Assembly (NCBI RefSeq): GCF_013410955.1 | Contig: NZ_JACCCG010000001.1 | Span: 248,001-312,000, forward strand | Direction: 5' to 3' | Length of the DNA stretch: 64,000 nucleotides | Source of the DNA: Microbacterium sp. AK009 | GTDB lineage: Bacteria > Actinomycetota > Actinomycetes > Actinomycetales > Microbacteriaceae | Shown: one piece after another, positions 24,428 to 32,533 of the stretch | Position numbering within the stretch: the stretch's first letter is position 1 | How the letters are laid out: the number at the start of each line of letters is the position of its first letter | Program-made: the position numbers and the translations under genes | Notes under the pieces: generated by a model | Databases searched by the model: none | The model's input: only the letters and a program-made list of their open reading frames with translations | What the model was told of the DNA's origin: nothing

Positions 24428-25585
24428 GTGATCACTGCGTCCCTTGTCCCCGACCTCGTGCTCGGCGCCGCCGAGATCGAGTCGACCGAACGGGGCCTGC
24501 GACCGCATCGCCTCCCGCGCCACGTCCGGGAGCGCGACGCCGACCCGCAGCTGACCCTCATGGAGGCTCAGCCCTCGGGGGTGCGGCTGCGATTCACGAC
24601 TGCCGCGACGACCGCGGCGCTCGAGCTGCACACCACCCGGGTGGCCTACCGCGGGTTCGCCCGGCCGCGCGGCGCCGTGGATGTCGTGATCGACGGTGTG
24701 TCGGCCGGCAGTCATGAGCTGTCGGGCGGTGATGCCCTCGAGCTCGACATGCAGACCGGGGCGACGACCCTCGCGTCCGGAGCGCCCGACACCATCGAGG
24801 TGCCGCTTCCGGGAGCGGGGGAGAAGATCGTCGAGCTGTGGTTGCCGCACAACGAACAGGTCGACATCGTCTCGCTCCGCGCCGATGCCCCCGTGCGACC
24901 GGCGCCGTCGACCGATCCCGTGTGGCTCCATCACGGCAGCTCGATCAGTCACGGCTCCAACGCCGCGACGCCCGCGGGCATCTGGCCGGTCGTGGCGGCG
25001 CGCCGTGCGGGCGTGCAGCTGCAGAATCTCGGTTTCGGCGGCAGCGCGCTGGTCGACCCCTTCCTTGCGCGCGTGATCCGCGACACGCCTGCCGACCTCA
25101 TCAGCGTCAAGCTCGGCATCAACGTGGTCAACCTCGACGCGATGCGGGTGCGCAGTTTCGTGCCGGCGGTGCACGGATTCCTCGACACCATCCGCGACGG
25201 CCATCCCGAGACCCCGCTGGTGCTGGTGTCGCCGATCTTCTGCGGCATCCATGAGAGCACGCCCGGTCCCGGTGGTGTCGATCCCGTCGCCGCGGCCGCG
25301 GGCGAGACCCGCTTCATCGCCACGGGCACGCCGGGAGACACCGCCGCCGGCCGGCTGACCCTCGAGGTCATCCGCGAGGCGCTCGCGCAGGTGGTCGCCG
25401 CGCGATCCGACGACGCCCACCTGCACTACCTCGACGGCCTCGACCTCTATGGCCCCGAGGATGCGGAAGACCTGCCGCTGCCCGACGATCTCCACCCTGG
25501 TCCCGAGGCGCACGCCCTGATCGGGGCACGTTTCGCCGATCGGGTTCTCCGTCCCGGCGCCCTGTTGCGACCGCAGGCGGTCTGA
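24428..25585 (+). CDS. Two-domain SGNH/GDSL-type hydrolase
   Basis: 385 residues. Residues about 40-150 form a beta-sandwich (VRLRFTTAATTAALELHTTR). Residues 160-380 are an SGNH hydrolase with nucleophile block WLHHGSSISHGSNA, glycine block LQNLGFGGSALVDPF, a variant block III (VKLGINVVNLD) and the Asp-His pair in LPDDLHPGPEAHAL. This two-domain layout resembles carbohydrate esterases. No signal peptide is seen, so it acts in the cytoplasm. AAGGAG precedes the GTG start. Confidence 0.82.
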   Translation: MITASLVPDLVLGAAEIESTERGLRPHRLPRHVRERDADPQLTLMEAQPSGVRLRFTTAATTAALELHTTRVAYRGFARPRGAVDVVIDGVSAGSHELSGGDALELDMQTGATTLASGAPDTIEVPLPGAGEKIVELWLPHNEQVDIVSLRADAPVRPAPSTDPVWLHHGSSISHGSNAATPAGIWPVVAARRAGVQLQNLGFGGSALVDPFLARVIRDTPADLISVKLGINVVNLDAMRVRSFVPAVHGFLDTIRDGHPETPLVLVSPIFCGIHESTPGPGGVDPVAAAAGETRFIATGTPGDTAAGRLTLEVIREALAQVVAARSDDAHLHYLDGLDLYGPEDAEDLPLPDDLHPGPEAHALIGARFADRVLRPGALLRPQAV

Positions 25586-25609
25586 GGGCCGGCCTGAACC
25601 CCGCCCCGG

Positions 25610-26176
25610 TCAGGATCCGGATGACGCCAGCGCACCGTCCACGAGAAGGTGCGCGAGGCGCTCCGGGTCGTACCCGGGCGCCGTGCCGCCGATGCAGAGG
25701 TTGCCGATTCCCCGCAGGAAGGCATACGCCTCGATGGGGGCGCCGTGCGGTGCGGCGGCGTGGAGCAGGTCGGCGCAGACGGGCACGAGCCGGTCGGTCA
25801 GCAGCTGATGCAGCGCGGCGAAGCGCTCAGTGTCGCCCTGCAAAGCGTCGGCGAGGCCGTGCTTGGTGACGAGGAACTCCACGAAGAGGGCGACCCAGGC
25901 GTGGAGTGCCGCTGCGGGACTTGAGCTCTCGCGCAGCAGAGCGGGTCCGGCTGCGGCGGCGGCATCCACCTGCTGCTGGTAGAGCGCGACAACCAGGTCG
26001 GCGCGAGTGGGGAAGTGGCGGTACAGGGTGCCCATTCCCACCCCTGCGCGCTCCGCGACCGCCCGGACGGGCGCCTGGATGCCTGCCTCGACGAACACCG
26101 CCGCTGCCGCCTCAAGGATTGCTTCCTCGTTGCGCTTCGCATCACGGCGTCTGCCGCGCGTCTCATCTTCGGCCAT
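25610..26176 (-). CDS. TetR-family transcriptional regulator
   Basis: 188 residues. Helix-turn-helix: AILEAAAAVFVEAGIQAPVRAVAERAGVGMGTLYRHFPTRADLV. The C-terminal ligand domain has the pattern seen in TetR proteins paired with hydrolases or oxidoreductases. AAGGAGG lies four bases before the ATG at 26176. It is divergent from an alpha/beta-hydrolase gene, and two palindromes in the 62-bp gap probably bind it. Confidence 0.9.
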   Translation of the reverse strand: MAEDETRGRRRDAKRNEEAILEAAAAVFVEAGIQAPVRAVAERAGVGMGTLYRHFPTRADLVVALYQQQVDAAAAAGPALLRESSSPAAALHAWVALFVEFLVTKHGLADALQGDTERFAALHQLLTDRLVPVCADLLHAAAPHGAPIEAYAFLRGIGNLCIGGTAPGYDPERLAHLLVDGALASSGS

Positions 26177-26192
26177 CAGCCCTCCTTGCAAA

Positions 26193-26209
26193 ACGGAACA
26201 CCGCTCCGT
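26193..26209. promoter_or_regulatory. TetR operator 1 (divergent with hydrolase)
   Basis: ACGGA-ACACCGC-TCCGT, a perfect 5-bp inverted repeat in a 17-bp site. A TATAGT -10-like hexamer for the hydrolase gene starts at its last base (26209-26214). Confidence 0.65.
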
Positions 26210-26215
26210 ATAGTT

Positions 26216-26232
26216 GCGGAACGTTGCTCCGC
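26216..26232. promoter_or_regulatory. TetR operator 2 (divergent with hydrolase)
   Basis: GCGGA-ACGTTGC-TCCGC, the same 17-bp pattern (CGGAAC-NNN-GCTCCG) 23 bp from operator 1, about two helical turns. Repeated sites of this kind support dimer-of-dimers binding by the adjacent TetR. Confidence 0.65.
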
Positions 26233-26238
26233 TTAAGT

Positions 26239-27237
26239 ATGGCCGAGCACGTGACATCCGGAAAAGAGATCCCCGTGCAGACACTCCCACCCCTCCACGA
26301 CTCCACCATCCTCGCCGCCCTCGACGCGGTGACCGGCCCTTCGACGCCGGTCGTCTCCGTCGCCCCCGTCGCGCTCGAGGCACCCGGCCGCGCCTTCCCG
26401 CTCGAGGTGCGGGTCTCGGCCCCCGCGACCGGCACCGACCTGCCGCTCCTGCTCTTCTCGCACGGCAACGGCTGGTCGCTCGACGGCTACGCGCCGCTCG
26501 TGACGTTCTGGGCATCGCAGGGCTTCGTCGTCGTGCAGCCGACCCACCTCGATTCGCGTCGCCACGGCATCGGGTTCGATGACGATCGGTTCGGATCGAT
26601 CTGGATGCAGCGCCGCGACGACCTCGTGCGGGTGCTCGATCAGCGGGCCGCGGTCGAGGCCGCGGTCCCCGGCCTCGCGGGGCGGCTTCACCCCACCGCC
26701 ACCGCCGCGGCGGGCCACTCGTGGGGTGCGCAGACGGTGCAGATGCTGCTCGGTGCGCGGGTGCTCGAGGCCGACGGCGCGCCCGGCCCCGACCTCGGCG
26801 ACGCGCGCGTGCAGGCCGGCGTGCTGCTGGCGGCGACCGGCCTCGGCGGCGACGAGCTGCATCCGTTCGCGAAGGCGAACTTCCCGTTCATGAATCCGTC
26901 GTTCGCGGAGCTGACCACGCCGACCCTGGTGGTGGCGGGCGACCGTGACCAGTCGCGGATGTCGACCCGCGGTCCCGACTGGTTCACCGACGTCTTCCGC
27001 CACAGCCCCGGCGCGACCGATCTGCTCACCCTCTTCGAGGCCGAGCATTCGCTCGGCGGGATTCCGAGCTGGGAGGCGGCGGAGACCACCGACGAGAACC
27101 CCGAGCGCGTCGCCGTGCTCACCCGGCTCACCGCGGTGTACCTCCGCGCGACGGTCACCGGCGACGATGCGGCCTGGGAGCGTGCGCGACGGGTGTTCGC
27201 CGAGCTCGGCGGCGCGATCGGTCGCCTCGACCGCTGA
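26239..27237 (+). CDS. Alpha/beta hydrolase (chlorophyllase/cutinase-like)
   Basis: 332 residues from the ATG at 26239, or 320 from the GTG at 26275, which has the better ribosome site (GGAAAAGAG). Oxyanion region LLFSHGNGWSLDGYAPLV, nucleophile elbow GHSWGAQT, acid in VVAGDRDQSR and histidine in FEAEHSLGGI make a complete triad. The fold resembles dienelactone-hydrolase/chlorophyllase-type esterases. No signal peptide, so cytoplasmic. The divergent TetR gene and its two operators suggest induction by a substrate ester or xenobiotic. Confidence 0.85.
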   Translation: MAEHVTSGKEIPVQTLPPLHDSTILAALDAVTGPSTPVVSVAPVALEAPGRAFPLEVRVSAPATGTDLPLLLFSHGNGWSLDGYAPLVTFWASQGFVVVQPTHLDSRRHGIGFDDDRFGSIWMQRRDDLVRVLDQRAAVEAAVPGLAGRLHPTATAAAGHSWGAQTVQMLLGARVLEADGAPGPDLGDARVQAGVLLAATGLGGDELHPFAKANFPFMNPSFAELTTPTLVVAGDRDQSRMSTRGPDWFTDVFRHSPGATDLLTLFEAEHSLGGIPSWEAAETTDENPERVAVLTRLTAVYLRATVTGDDAAWERARRVFAELGGAIGRLDR

Positions 27238-27274
27238 GCCGGATCAGCGCGCCCCGCCAGCCCAGCGCGCCCCG

Positions 27275-28234
27275 TCAGTTCAGCGCCTCCAGCGCGGTCG
27301 TGGCCGCGGCGGCGACGAGCGCGTCGTCGGTGTCGGCGCCCTCGACGCCGCGGGTGGTCAACACGGCGACGACGATCGGGTCACCGCCCGGTGGCCAGAC
27401 GATCGCGAGGTCGTTGCGGGTGCCGAACTGCCCGGTGCCCGACTTGTCGGCCACCTCCCACCCCGCGGGGGCGCCCGCGCGGACGAGCGTGTCGCCGGTG
27501 GCGTTGCCGCTCATCCAGTCGATGAGCATCGCGGCGTCGGCCTCGCTCAGCCCGCCGTCCACAGCGAACCCCCGCAGGGTCTCGGCCAGGGCGCGCGGCG
27601 TGCTGGTGTCGCGCGGGTCGCCCGGCACCGCGGTGTTGAGCTCGGGCTCGCGCCGCTCCGGCCGGGTGGTGTCGTCGCCTGAGGCGGCCAGCGCGGCGGC
27701 GAAGCCGGCGGGCCCGCCGACCTGATCGAGCAGCAGGTTGGCGGCGGTGTTGTCGCTCACCCGCACCGCCGCCTCGGCCAGGTCGGCCACCGACATCCCG
27801 CTCCCGGCGTACTGCTCGGTGACGGGGGAGTAGGTCACCAGCGCATCACTGCCGTAGGTCACGACCTGGTCGAGGTCGTCGGTCTGCTGCAGTACCACCG
27901 CGGCCAGCAGCGCCTTGAACGTCGAGGCGTAGGCGAAGCGCTCAACGGCGCGGTGGGCCACGGTCTCGCCGGTGCCGGTGTCGACCGCGTACACCCCGAC
28001 GCGCGCGTCGTACTGCGCCTCGAGGGCGGCCAGCTCGTCGGTCACGTCGATGGTCGGCAGGGCGCTCGGCGCCGGCGTCGCGGCATCCGTTCGCAAGGGT
28101 GAGGATGTCGGCTGCGCACCGCCCGCACCGCCCGCCTCGCCCGGCGCGCACGCGGGCGCCACCAGGGCGAGGGATGCCGCGAGGCCCACTCCTGCGGCGG
28201 CACGGCGGAGGCGCTGAGCATGCCCTGAGGTCAT
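27275..28234 (-). CDS. bla: Class A beta-lactamase
   Basis: 319 residues. A long Gly/Pro/Ala-rich N-terminus carries a signal peptide ending VAPACAPG, so it is probably a lipoprotein. All catalytic motifs are present: S104-T-F-K107, S160-D-N162, E196 in REPELN (equivalent to Glu166), and K254-S-G-T-G. It should hydrolyse penicillins and perhaps cephalosporins outside the membrane. GGAAGGAG precedes the ATG. No regulator is adjacent; the next upstream gene on this strand is the CocE-like hydrolase. Confidence 0.93.
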   Translation of the reverse strand: MTSGHAQRLRRAAAGVGLAASLALVAPACAPGEAGGAGGAQPTSSPLRTDAATPAPSALPTIDVTDELAALEAQYDARVGVYAVDTGTGETVAHRAVERFAYASTFKALLAAVVLQQTDDLDQVVTYGSDALVTYSPVTEQYAGSGMSVADLAEAAVRVSDNTAANLLLDQVGGPAGFAAALAASGDDTTRPERREPELNTAVPGDPRDTSTPRALAETLRGFAVDGGLSEADAAMLIDWMSGNATGDTLVRAGAPAGWEVADKSGTGQFGTRNDLAIVWPPGGDPIVVAVLTTRGVEGADTDDALVAAAATTALEALN

Positions 28235-28251
28235 GGTGCTCCTTCCGCTCC

Positions 28252-29988
28252 TCAGGGTGTGGTTCCTTCCGCGCCGTCGAGGGAGAAGGTGGCCGGTGCC
28301 GGCGGCAGCGCCGCAGTGGAGATGGCGAGGTAGCTGTCGAGGTACTGCGCCCGCTCGCCGTCGATCTCGACGTCATCGGCGGGGTCCTGGAGTGCGAGCC
28401 GCAGCGTCACGTCCGAGACCGCGATCCGCTGGTACGACGGGGTGTCGATCCAGTCGCTCAGCGGACCGGCTTCGATGGTACCGATCTGCACGGCCAGCGC
28501 GTGCCCGGCGGCCAGGCGCCAGTCGCCGGCCTTCATCTCCAGCGTCACCTCGCCGGGGGTCACGGCGGCGACCTGCTCGTTGATCAGCACGGCGGTGCCG
28601 TCGGGGGCGACGTCGTACAGCTTCGCCATCAGGTTGCCGTGGCCCTCCGATGTGAGCGTCATCGACGGCGTACCGGTGATCCGGGTGTCCGCGGCCACCG
28701 GCGCCGACGTCTGCACGAAGCGGTTGCCGGTGTCGACGGTCGGGTCGCCCTCCGCCCCGTCGTCGAGATACGAGCCCCCCTCCAGGGAGATGTCCACGGT
28801 GGCATCGACCACCGGCCAGCTGTCCTGCGCACGCCACGTGCCGGTGTTGTCCTGGATCACGAAGGCGGGGTAGTCCTCGGCCGGAGCGACGCCCTTCAGG
28901 TGCTCGTCGTAGAAGGCCATGACCTCGTCGAACCACCCCTCGCGACCGGTCTTGACCGTTCCGTCCTCATCGACCTCGTTGCCTCGGATGTGGTCCCAGG
29001 GACCGAACCAGCCCCGGACGGGGCCGTCGTGGTTCGCGAGGAACTCCTCCATCGCCTCCGACTCGGTGTTCCACTCCGCCCACCCCTGGGTGAACAGCAG
29101 CGGGGTCGTCGACCCCTCGACGCGGGCGGCGAAGTCGCGGCTCGTCCAGTACGGCGAGGCCGGATCCGCGGTCTGCGCGCTCAGGGTGTTGATCGCGACG
29201 CACTCGGGATGTGTCTGCTCGTACGCGGCGTTCTCGCGGTAGCGCTCGGTGTCATCGGGCAGCTGTTCCAGAGTCGCTATCTCGTTGTAGGTCTGCACGG
29301 CAACGGTCAGTGGCAGACGGGGGACGCCGCCCGAGCGGTTGTTGCGGTACTTGTCCCACATGGGTGCCTGCGCCACGACCGCCCGGAGGCCCTCCGGCTG
29401 AAGCACGGTGCCGACGATCCCCGTGATGGCGTCGTACGACTTGCCGTACATGCCCACGTCGCCCGTCGACCATGGCTGTGATGCCGCCCACTCGATCGCC
29501 GCGGCGACGTCGGCCTGCTCGCCGTCACCCATGAAGTCCAGGCATCCGGTCGATCCGCCGAAGCCGCGGAGGTCCACCATCACGAACGCGTAGCCCTCGT
29601 CGAACAGGTCGCCGCCCTCGATGAGGTCGGCGAATCGGTCCGACGGGCCGGCATGCGTCCAGTCCTCGTCGGTGATCTCGCCGGAGTGGCCGAAGTACGA
29701 CCCGACCGAGAGGATGACCGGCACGCGCTCGCCCTCGGCGAGGTCGTCGGGAAGCAGGACGTCGGCGTGCAGCTCGACCTCCTCACCGTCCAGGCCCGGT
29801 GCCGAGGGGAAGTAGTGCTGGGTCCAGGCCGCGCCCTCGGGGACGCGGTCGTTCTCGCCGTGGGTGACGGCATCGGTGTCGCCCGCGACCTTCGCCGCGG
29901 GGGCCTCGGTGCAGGCTGCGAGACCGATCGCCAGCGGGAGCGCTGCGGCGAGGGCGATGATGCGGCGACGCCGCGAGAGGGTGCGCAT
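28252..29988 (-). CDS. Secreted CocE/NonD-family (S15) hydrolase, lipoprotein
   Basis: 578 residues with a lipoprotein signal ending GLAACTEA. The alpha/beta-hydrolase core shows VMVDLRGFGGSTG, the nucleophile elbow GMYGKSYDAI and the catalytic His in GPWDHIRG. The C-terminal jelly roll (about residues 370-560) is typical of X-Pro dipeptidyl-peptidase/CocE enzymes. The ATG at 29988 has AAGGAG six bases upstream; an ATG seven codons earlier is rejected. It is divergent from a MerR gene with a shared pair of palindromic operators. Confidence 0.88.
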   Translation of the reverse strand: MRTLSRRRRIIALAAALPLAIGLAACTEAPAAKVAGDTDAVTHGENDRVPEGAAWTQHYFPSAPGLDGEEVELHADVLLPDDLAEGERVPVILSVGSYFGHSGEITDEDWTHAGPSDRFADLIEGGDLFDEGYAFVMVDLRGFGGSTGCLDFMGDGEQADVAAAIEWAASQPWSTGDVGMYGKSYDAITGIVGTVLQPEGLRAVVAQAPMWDKYRNNRSGGVPRLPLTVAVQTYNEIATLEQLPDDTERYRENAAYEQTHPECVAINTLSAQTADPASPYWTSRDFAARVEGSTTPLLFTQGWAEWNTESEAMEEFLANHDGPVRGWFGPWDHIRGNEVDEDGTVKTGREGWFDEVMAFYDEHLKGVAPAEDYPAFVIQDNTGTWRAQDSWPVVDATVDISLEGGSYLDDGAEGDPTVDTGNRFVQTSAPVAADTRITGTPSMTLTSEGHGNLMAKLYDVAPDGTAVLINEQVAAVTPGEVTLEMKAGDWRLAAGHALAVQIGTIEAGPLSDWIDTPSYQRIAVSDVTLRLALQDPADDVEIDGERAQYLDSYLAISTAALPPAPATFSLDGAEGTTP

Positions 29989-30060
29989 GATGTACTCCTT
30001 GGAGGTCATCCGTGCCAGGCGAGGGCGCGGGCGAGGTGGGTTCAGCCGCATCCACTCCAG

Positions 30061-30081
30061 ACCGTGCCCCTGGGGCACGGT
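30061..30081 (-). promoter_or_regulatory. MerR-type operator-promoter for the CocE-like gene
   Basis: Perfect 21-bp palindrome (ACCGTGCCCC, one base, GGGGCACGGT). On the minus strand TTGACC (30079-30084) and TGGAGT (30054-30059) are separated by 19 bp, the over-long spacer that MerR proteins correct by twisting DNA. Confidence 0.75.
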
Positions 30082-30101
30082 CAAGTCCGGGCCGAGTGTT
30101 G

Positions 30102-30122
30102 ACCGTGCCCCAGGGGCATGGT
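30102..30122 (+). promoter_or_regulatory. MerR-type operator-promoter for merR-GPP34
   Basis: Second copy of the palindrome (ACCGTGCCCC-A-GGGGCATGGT) with TTGACC at 30099-30104, a 19-bp spacer and TGGAAT at 30124-30129. The two promoters are mirror images facing apart, so one regulator can activate both. Confidence 0.75.
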
Positions 30123-30164
30123 TTGGAATGGATGCTGCGCACCACCGATCGCGAAGGATCGACC

Positions 30165-30944
30165 ATGGCTTGGAGCACACGACAGCTCGCCGACCTGGCC
30201 GGCACCACAGTGAAGGCCGTCCGGCACTATCACAAGGTCGGGCTCCTCGATGAGCCCGAACGTCTGTCGAACGGGTACAAGCAGTACCAGGTGCCGCACC
30301 TCATCCGGCTCATGCAGATCGTGCGACTGTCCGAGCTCGGGGTTCCTCTCGCCCAGATCGCGACGCTCGACCGAGCCGACGACAGGCTCGACGATGCGAT
30401 CTCGGTGCTCGATGCCGAGTTGGCGGGCACGATCGAGCGGTTGCAGCGCATTCGCGAAGAGCTCGCCGTCATCCTCCAGCACAGCTCCCCCGCCTCGCTT
30501 CCCGCGCGTTTCGCTCCGCTGGCCGACCGGCTGACCGAGCCGGATCAGTCGCTGGTCATGATCTATTCGCGCGTCTTCGACGATCGCGCCATCGATGAGC
30601 TGGAGCGGATGATCCGCGAAAATCCGGTGTCAGCGGCCGAGCTGGCGCTCGCGGCGTTACCGGCCGACGCCGACCGCGCCACGCGGCGCCGCCTGGGCGA
30701 GGAGCTGGCGCCGGATCTGGCTGAGGCGCACGGGGCCTACCCGTGGCTGCGTGACCCGGGTGCGTACGCCCGCCGCGATGCGGCGCACGCCGAGGCGACC
30801 GTCGGCCAGGCGATCGGCCAGCTCTACAACGTCGCCCAGCTCGAGGTGCTCCACCGCGCGAATCTGATTGCCACCGGACAGACAGAGCAGCTCGAAGAGT
30901 TCGAGCGGGCCGTGGCAGCGACAGGAAAGGACGACGAACGATGA
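30165..30944 (+). CDS. MerR-family transcriptional activator
   Basis: 259 residues. The winged helix (STRQLADLAGTTVKAVRHYHKVGLLDEPERLSNGYKQYQ) is followed by the dimer coiled coil and a helical effector domain of about 150 residues, longer than metal-sensing MerRs and more like multidrug or TipA types. No metal-binding cysteines are seen. GAAGGA precedes the ATG at 30165. Palindromes at 30061 and 30102 suggest it controls itself, the GPP34 gene and the divergent hydrolase. Confidence 0.88.
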   Translation: MAWSTRQLADLAGTTVKAVRHYHKVGLLDEPERLSNGYKQYQVPHLIRLMQIVRLSELGVPLAQIATLDRADDRLDDAISVLDAELAGTIERLQRIREELAVILQHSSPASLPARFAPLADRLTEPDQSLVMIYSRVFDDRAIDELERMIRENPVSAAELALAALPADADRATRRRLGEELAPDLAEAHGAYPWLRDPGAYARRDAAHAEATVGQAIGQLYNVAQLEVLHRANLIATGQTEQLEEFERAVAATGKDDER

Positions 30945-31627
30945 CCACTCCGAGTACATCCGCTCCACCGACGCTGGCGGAGGACCTGCTGCTGCTCCTC
31001 TTCCAGCCCGATTCGGGCACCATCGCTGGCGAGAACACGCTGTTCTACGTGCTCGGCGGGGCCGTTCTCGCCCAGCTCGGCCTCGAGGCGCGCGTGACGA
31101 CCGAGAAGACGAAGACGGGCACGGTGAACATGTCCGCCGTCGCCGACAAGGCGCCGTCCGACGAGATCCTCCGCGCTGCGTGGGCGTCCGTCCAGGACAA
31201 GCCGCGCGGGGTGCAGACGGTGCTTCCGGCGATCGGTCCGACGCTTCGTCAGCCCCTGATCGATCGCCTCGTCGCACGGGGGGATCTTCGACAGGAGAAG
31301 GCCAAGGCCCTCGGGATCTTCCCGACGACGGCGTTGAAGGACGGTCCGTCCGGCCGCCGCGACGAACTGCTCGCCGACGTCCGAGGTGTTCTCGTCGATG
31401 GGGTCGCGCCCGCTCCGCGGCTGGCCGCACTGACGGGATTGCTGTCAGCGAGCGGCACGCTGCCCCAGTTCGATCCGAGCATCCCCTGGAACTCAGCGGT
31501 CTACACGCGGGCGGAGGAACTCGAACGCGGCGACTGGGGTGCCGCGGGCGCCGGCGAGGCGGTGGAGCGCACGGTCATGGCCATGATCGTCGGCAACGTC
31601 ACGATCGCCACGTTCGCTCTGCGATAG
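30941..31627 (+). CDS. GPP34 (Golgi phosphoprotein 3-like) family protein
   Basis: 228 residues. TLAEDLLLLLFQPDSGTIAG at the N-terminus and the Leu-rich helical pattern through VLGGAVLAQLGLEARV are those of GOLPH3/GPP34 proteins. In eukaryotes the fold binds phosphatidylinositol-4-phosphate; in actinobacteria the role is unknown. The ATG overlaps the MerR stop (ATGA), so the pair is co-translated. The last 29 bp overlap the convergent HxlR gene. Confidence 0.85.
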   Translation: MTTPSTSAPPTLAEDLLLLLFQPDSGTIAGENTLFYVLGGAVLAQLGLEARVTTEKTKTGTVNMSAVADKAPSDEILRAAWASVQDKPRGVQTVLPAIGPTLRQPLIDRLVARGDLRQEKAKALGIFPTTALKDGPSGRRDELLADVRGVLVDGVAPAPRLAALTGLLSASGTLPQFDPSIPWNSAVYTRAEELERGDWGAAGAGEAVERTVMAMIVGNVTIATFALR

Positions 31628-31991
31628 CGGCGTCCTGCCGGTCGTCGTAGGCGTCGCGAGCGCCCTCGACGGCCGGCAGCGCCGCCGTCGCCCATTCCTG
31701 CAGCGCGGTGATCGGCGCTTCGAGAGTGCGGCCGAGGTCGCTGATGCGGTACTCCACCGCGATCGGTGACGCGTCGATGACGCGACGGTGGATCATGCCG
31801 TTCCGCTCCAGTCGTCGCAGGGTCTGCGAGAGGGACTTCTGCGTGATGCCGTCGATCTCCGCCCTCAGGCGGCCGAAGCGCTGCGGCCCGTCGCAGAGCA
31901 CGGCGAGCACCGAGATCGACCACTTGTCGAGCGTCTGGTCGAGCAGCTCGCGTCGTGCGCCGGTCAGGCGACTGAGTTCCTCGCGTGACAT
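31599..31991 (-). CDS. HxlR-family transcriptional regulator
   Basis: 130 residues, a single HxlR winged-helix domain: LDKWSISVLAVLCDGPQRFGRLRAEIDGITQKSLSQTLRRLERNGMIHR. Members respond to aldehydes, quinones or redox stress. It is divergent from a RidA gene, with a GGTATC palindrome between them, and overlaps the GPP34 gene at its 3' end. Confidence 0.88.
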   Translation of the reverse strand: MSREELSRLTGARRELLDQTLDKWSISVLAVLCDGPQRFGRLRAEIDGITQKSLSQTLRRLERNGMIHRRVIDASPIAVEYRISDLGRTLEAPITALQEWATAALPAVEGARDAYDDRQDAAIAERTWRS

Positions 31992-32022
31992 CGGTATCCC
32001 TCATTTCACCTGGTCTCGTTGA

Positions 32023-32039
32023 GGTATCCCGCAGATACC
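32023..32039. promoter_or_regulatory. HxlR-type operator between hxlR and ridA genes
   Basis: Perfect 6-bp inverted repeat GGTATC-CCGCA-GATACC. Further GGTATC (31993-31998) and GATAC (32051 region) half-sites lie on each side. GTATC half-sites are typical of HxlR-family operators. Confidence 0.65.
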
Positions 32040-32092
32040 CGATATCACGGAGATACTACTCGGGCGTCGTCCGAGAGATCGAAGGGATTCTC

Positions 32093-32494
32093 ATGACCGT
32101 CACGCTTTCCAACCCGGGCGACCTCCTCGCCACCGATGCCTATCACCACGTCGCGGTCGCGACCGGGAGCAGGCACGTGCACGTCGCGGGCCAGGTGGGC
32201 TGGGATGCCCAGGGCGAACTGGCCGCCCCCGACCTCGCGGGCCAGGTGGCGCAGGCGTATCGCAACGTCGCCACCGCGCTCGCCGGCGTCGGTGCGTCGT
32301 TTGCCGATGTCGTGCGCCTCACCGTCTACGTCGTGGACTGGGATGTCGCTCAATACCCCGGCTTCGCCGACGGCGTCGCCCGGGTGGCCGACGAGATCGG
32401 CTTCACCGCTCCGCCGGCGTCACTCATCGGTGTCGCAGCGCTCTTCGCGCCGGGGATCCTCGTCGAGGTGGAAGCGACGGCTGTCCTGGATTGA
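32093..32494 (+). CDS. RidA family protein (enamine/imine deaminase-like)
   Basis: 133 residues of the YjgF/YER057c/UK114 family: HVAGQVGWDAQGELAAPDLAGQVAQAYRNV, VVRLTVYVVDW and PPASLIGVAALFAPGILVEVEATAV. RidA enzymes hydrolyse reactive 2-aminoacrylate-type imines. The usual catalytic Arg in the R-x-P-x-S-T segment is not evident here (APPASLIGV), so this may be a non-archetypal Rid subgroup. GAAGGG precedes the ATG. Confidence 0.85.
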   Translation: MTVTLSNPGDLLATDAYHHVAVATGSRHVHVAGQVGWDAQGELAAPDLAGQVAQAYRNVATALAGVGASFADVVRLTVYVVDWDVAQYPGFADGVARVADEIGFTAPPASLIGVAALFAPGILVEVEATAVLD

Positions 32495-32533
32495 CCAGTT
32501 GCGTCTGTCAACGTAGCCTTGACAAATGCAACT
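32491..32533 (+). promoter_or_regulatory. Leaderless promoter with nested palindrome over the start codon
   Basis: TTGACC (32491-32496, overlapping the ridA stop), a 17-bp spacer, TAGCCT (32514-32519) and six bases lead to the ATG at 32526. A two-part palindrome spans 32497-32533: outer arms AGTTGC/GCAACT and inner arms TGTCAA/TTGACA, all perfect. A protein bound here would cover both the -10 element and the start codon. Confidence 0.7.

Noticed and set aside
23507..25513. A 668-codon minus-strand open frame opposite the SGNH hydrolase
   Set aside because: No conserved motif; the plus-strand genes have ribosome sites and SGNH motifs.
27240..27275. Direct repeat CAGCGCGCCCCG between the hydrolase and beta-lactamase genes as a regulatory site
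   Set aside because: Two short GC-rich copies between convergent genes are within what chance gives in this base composition.
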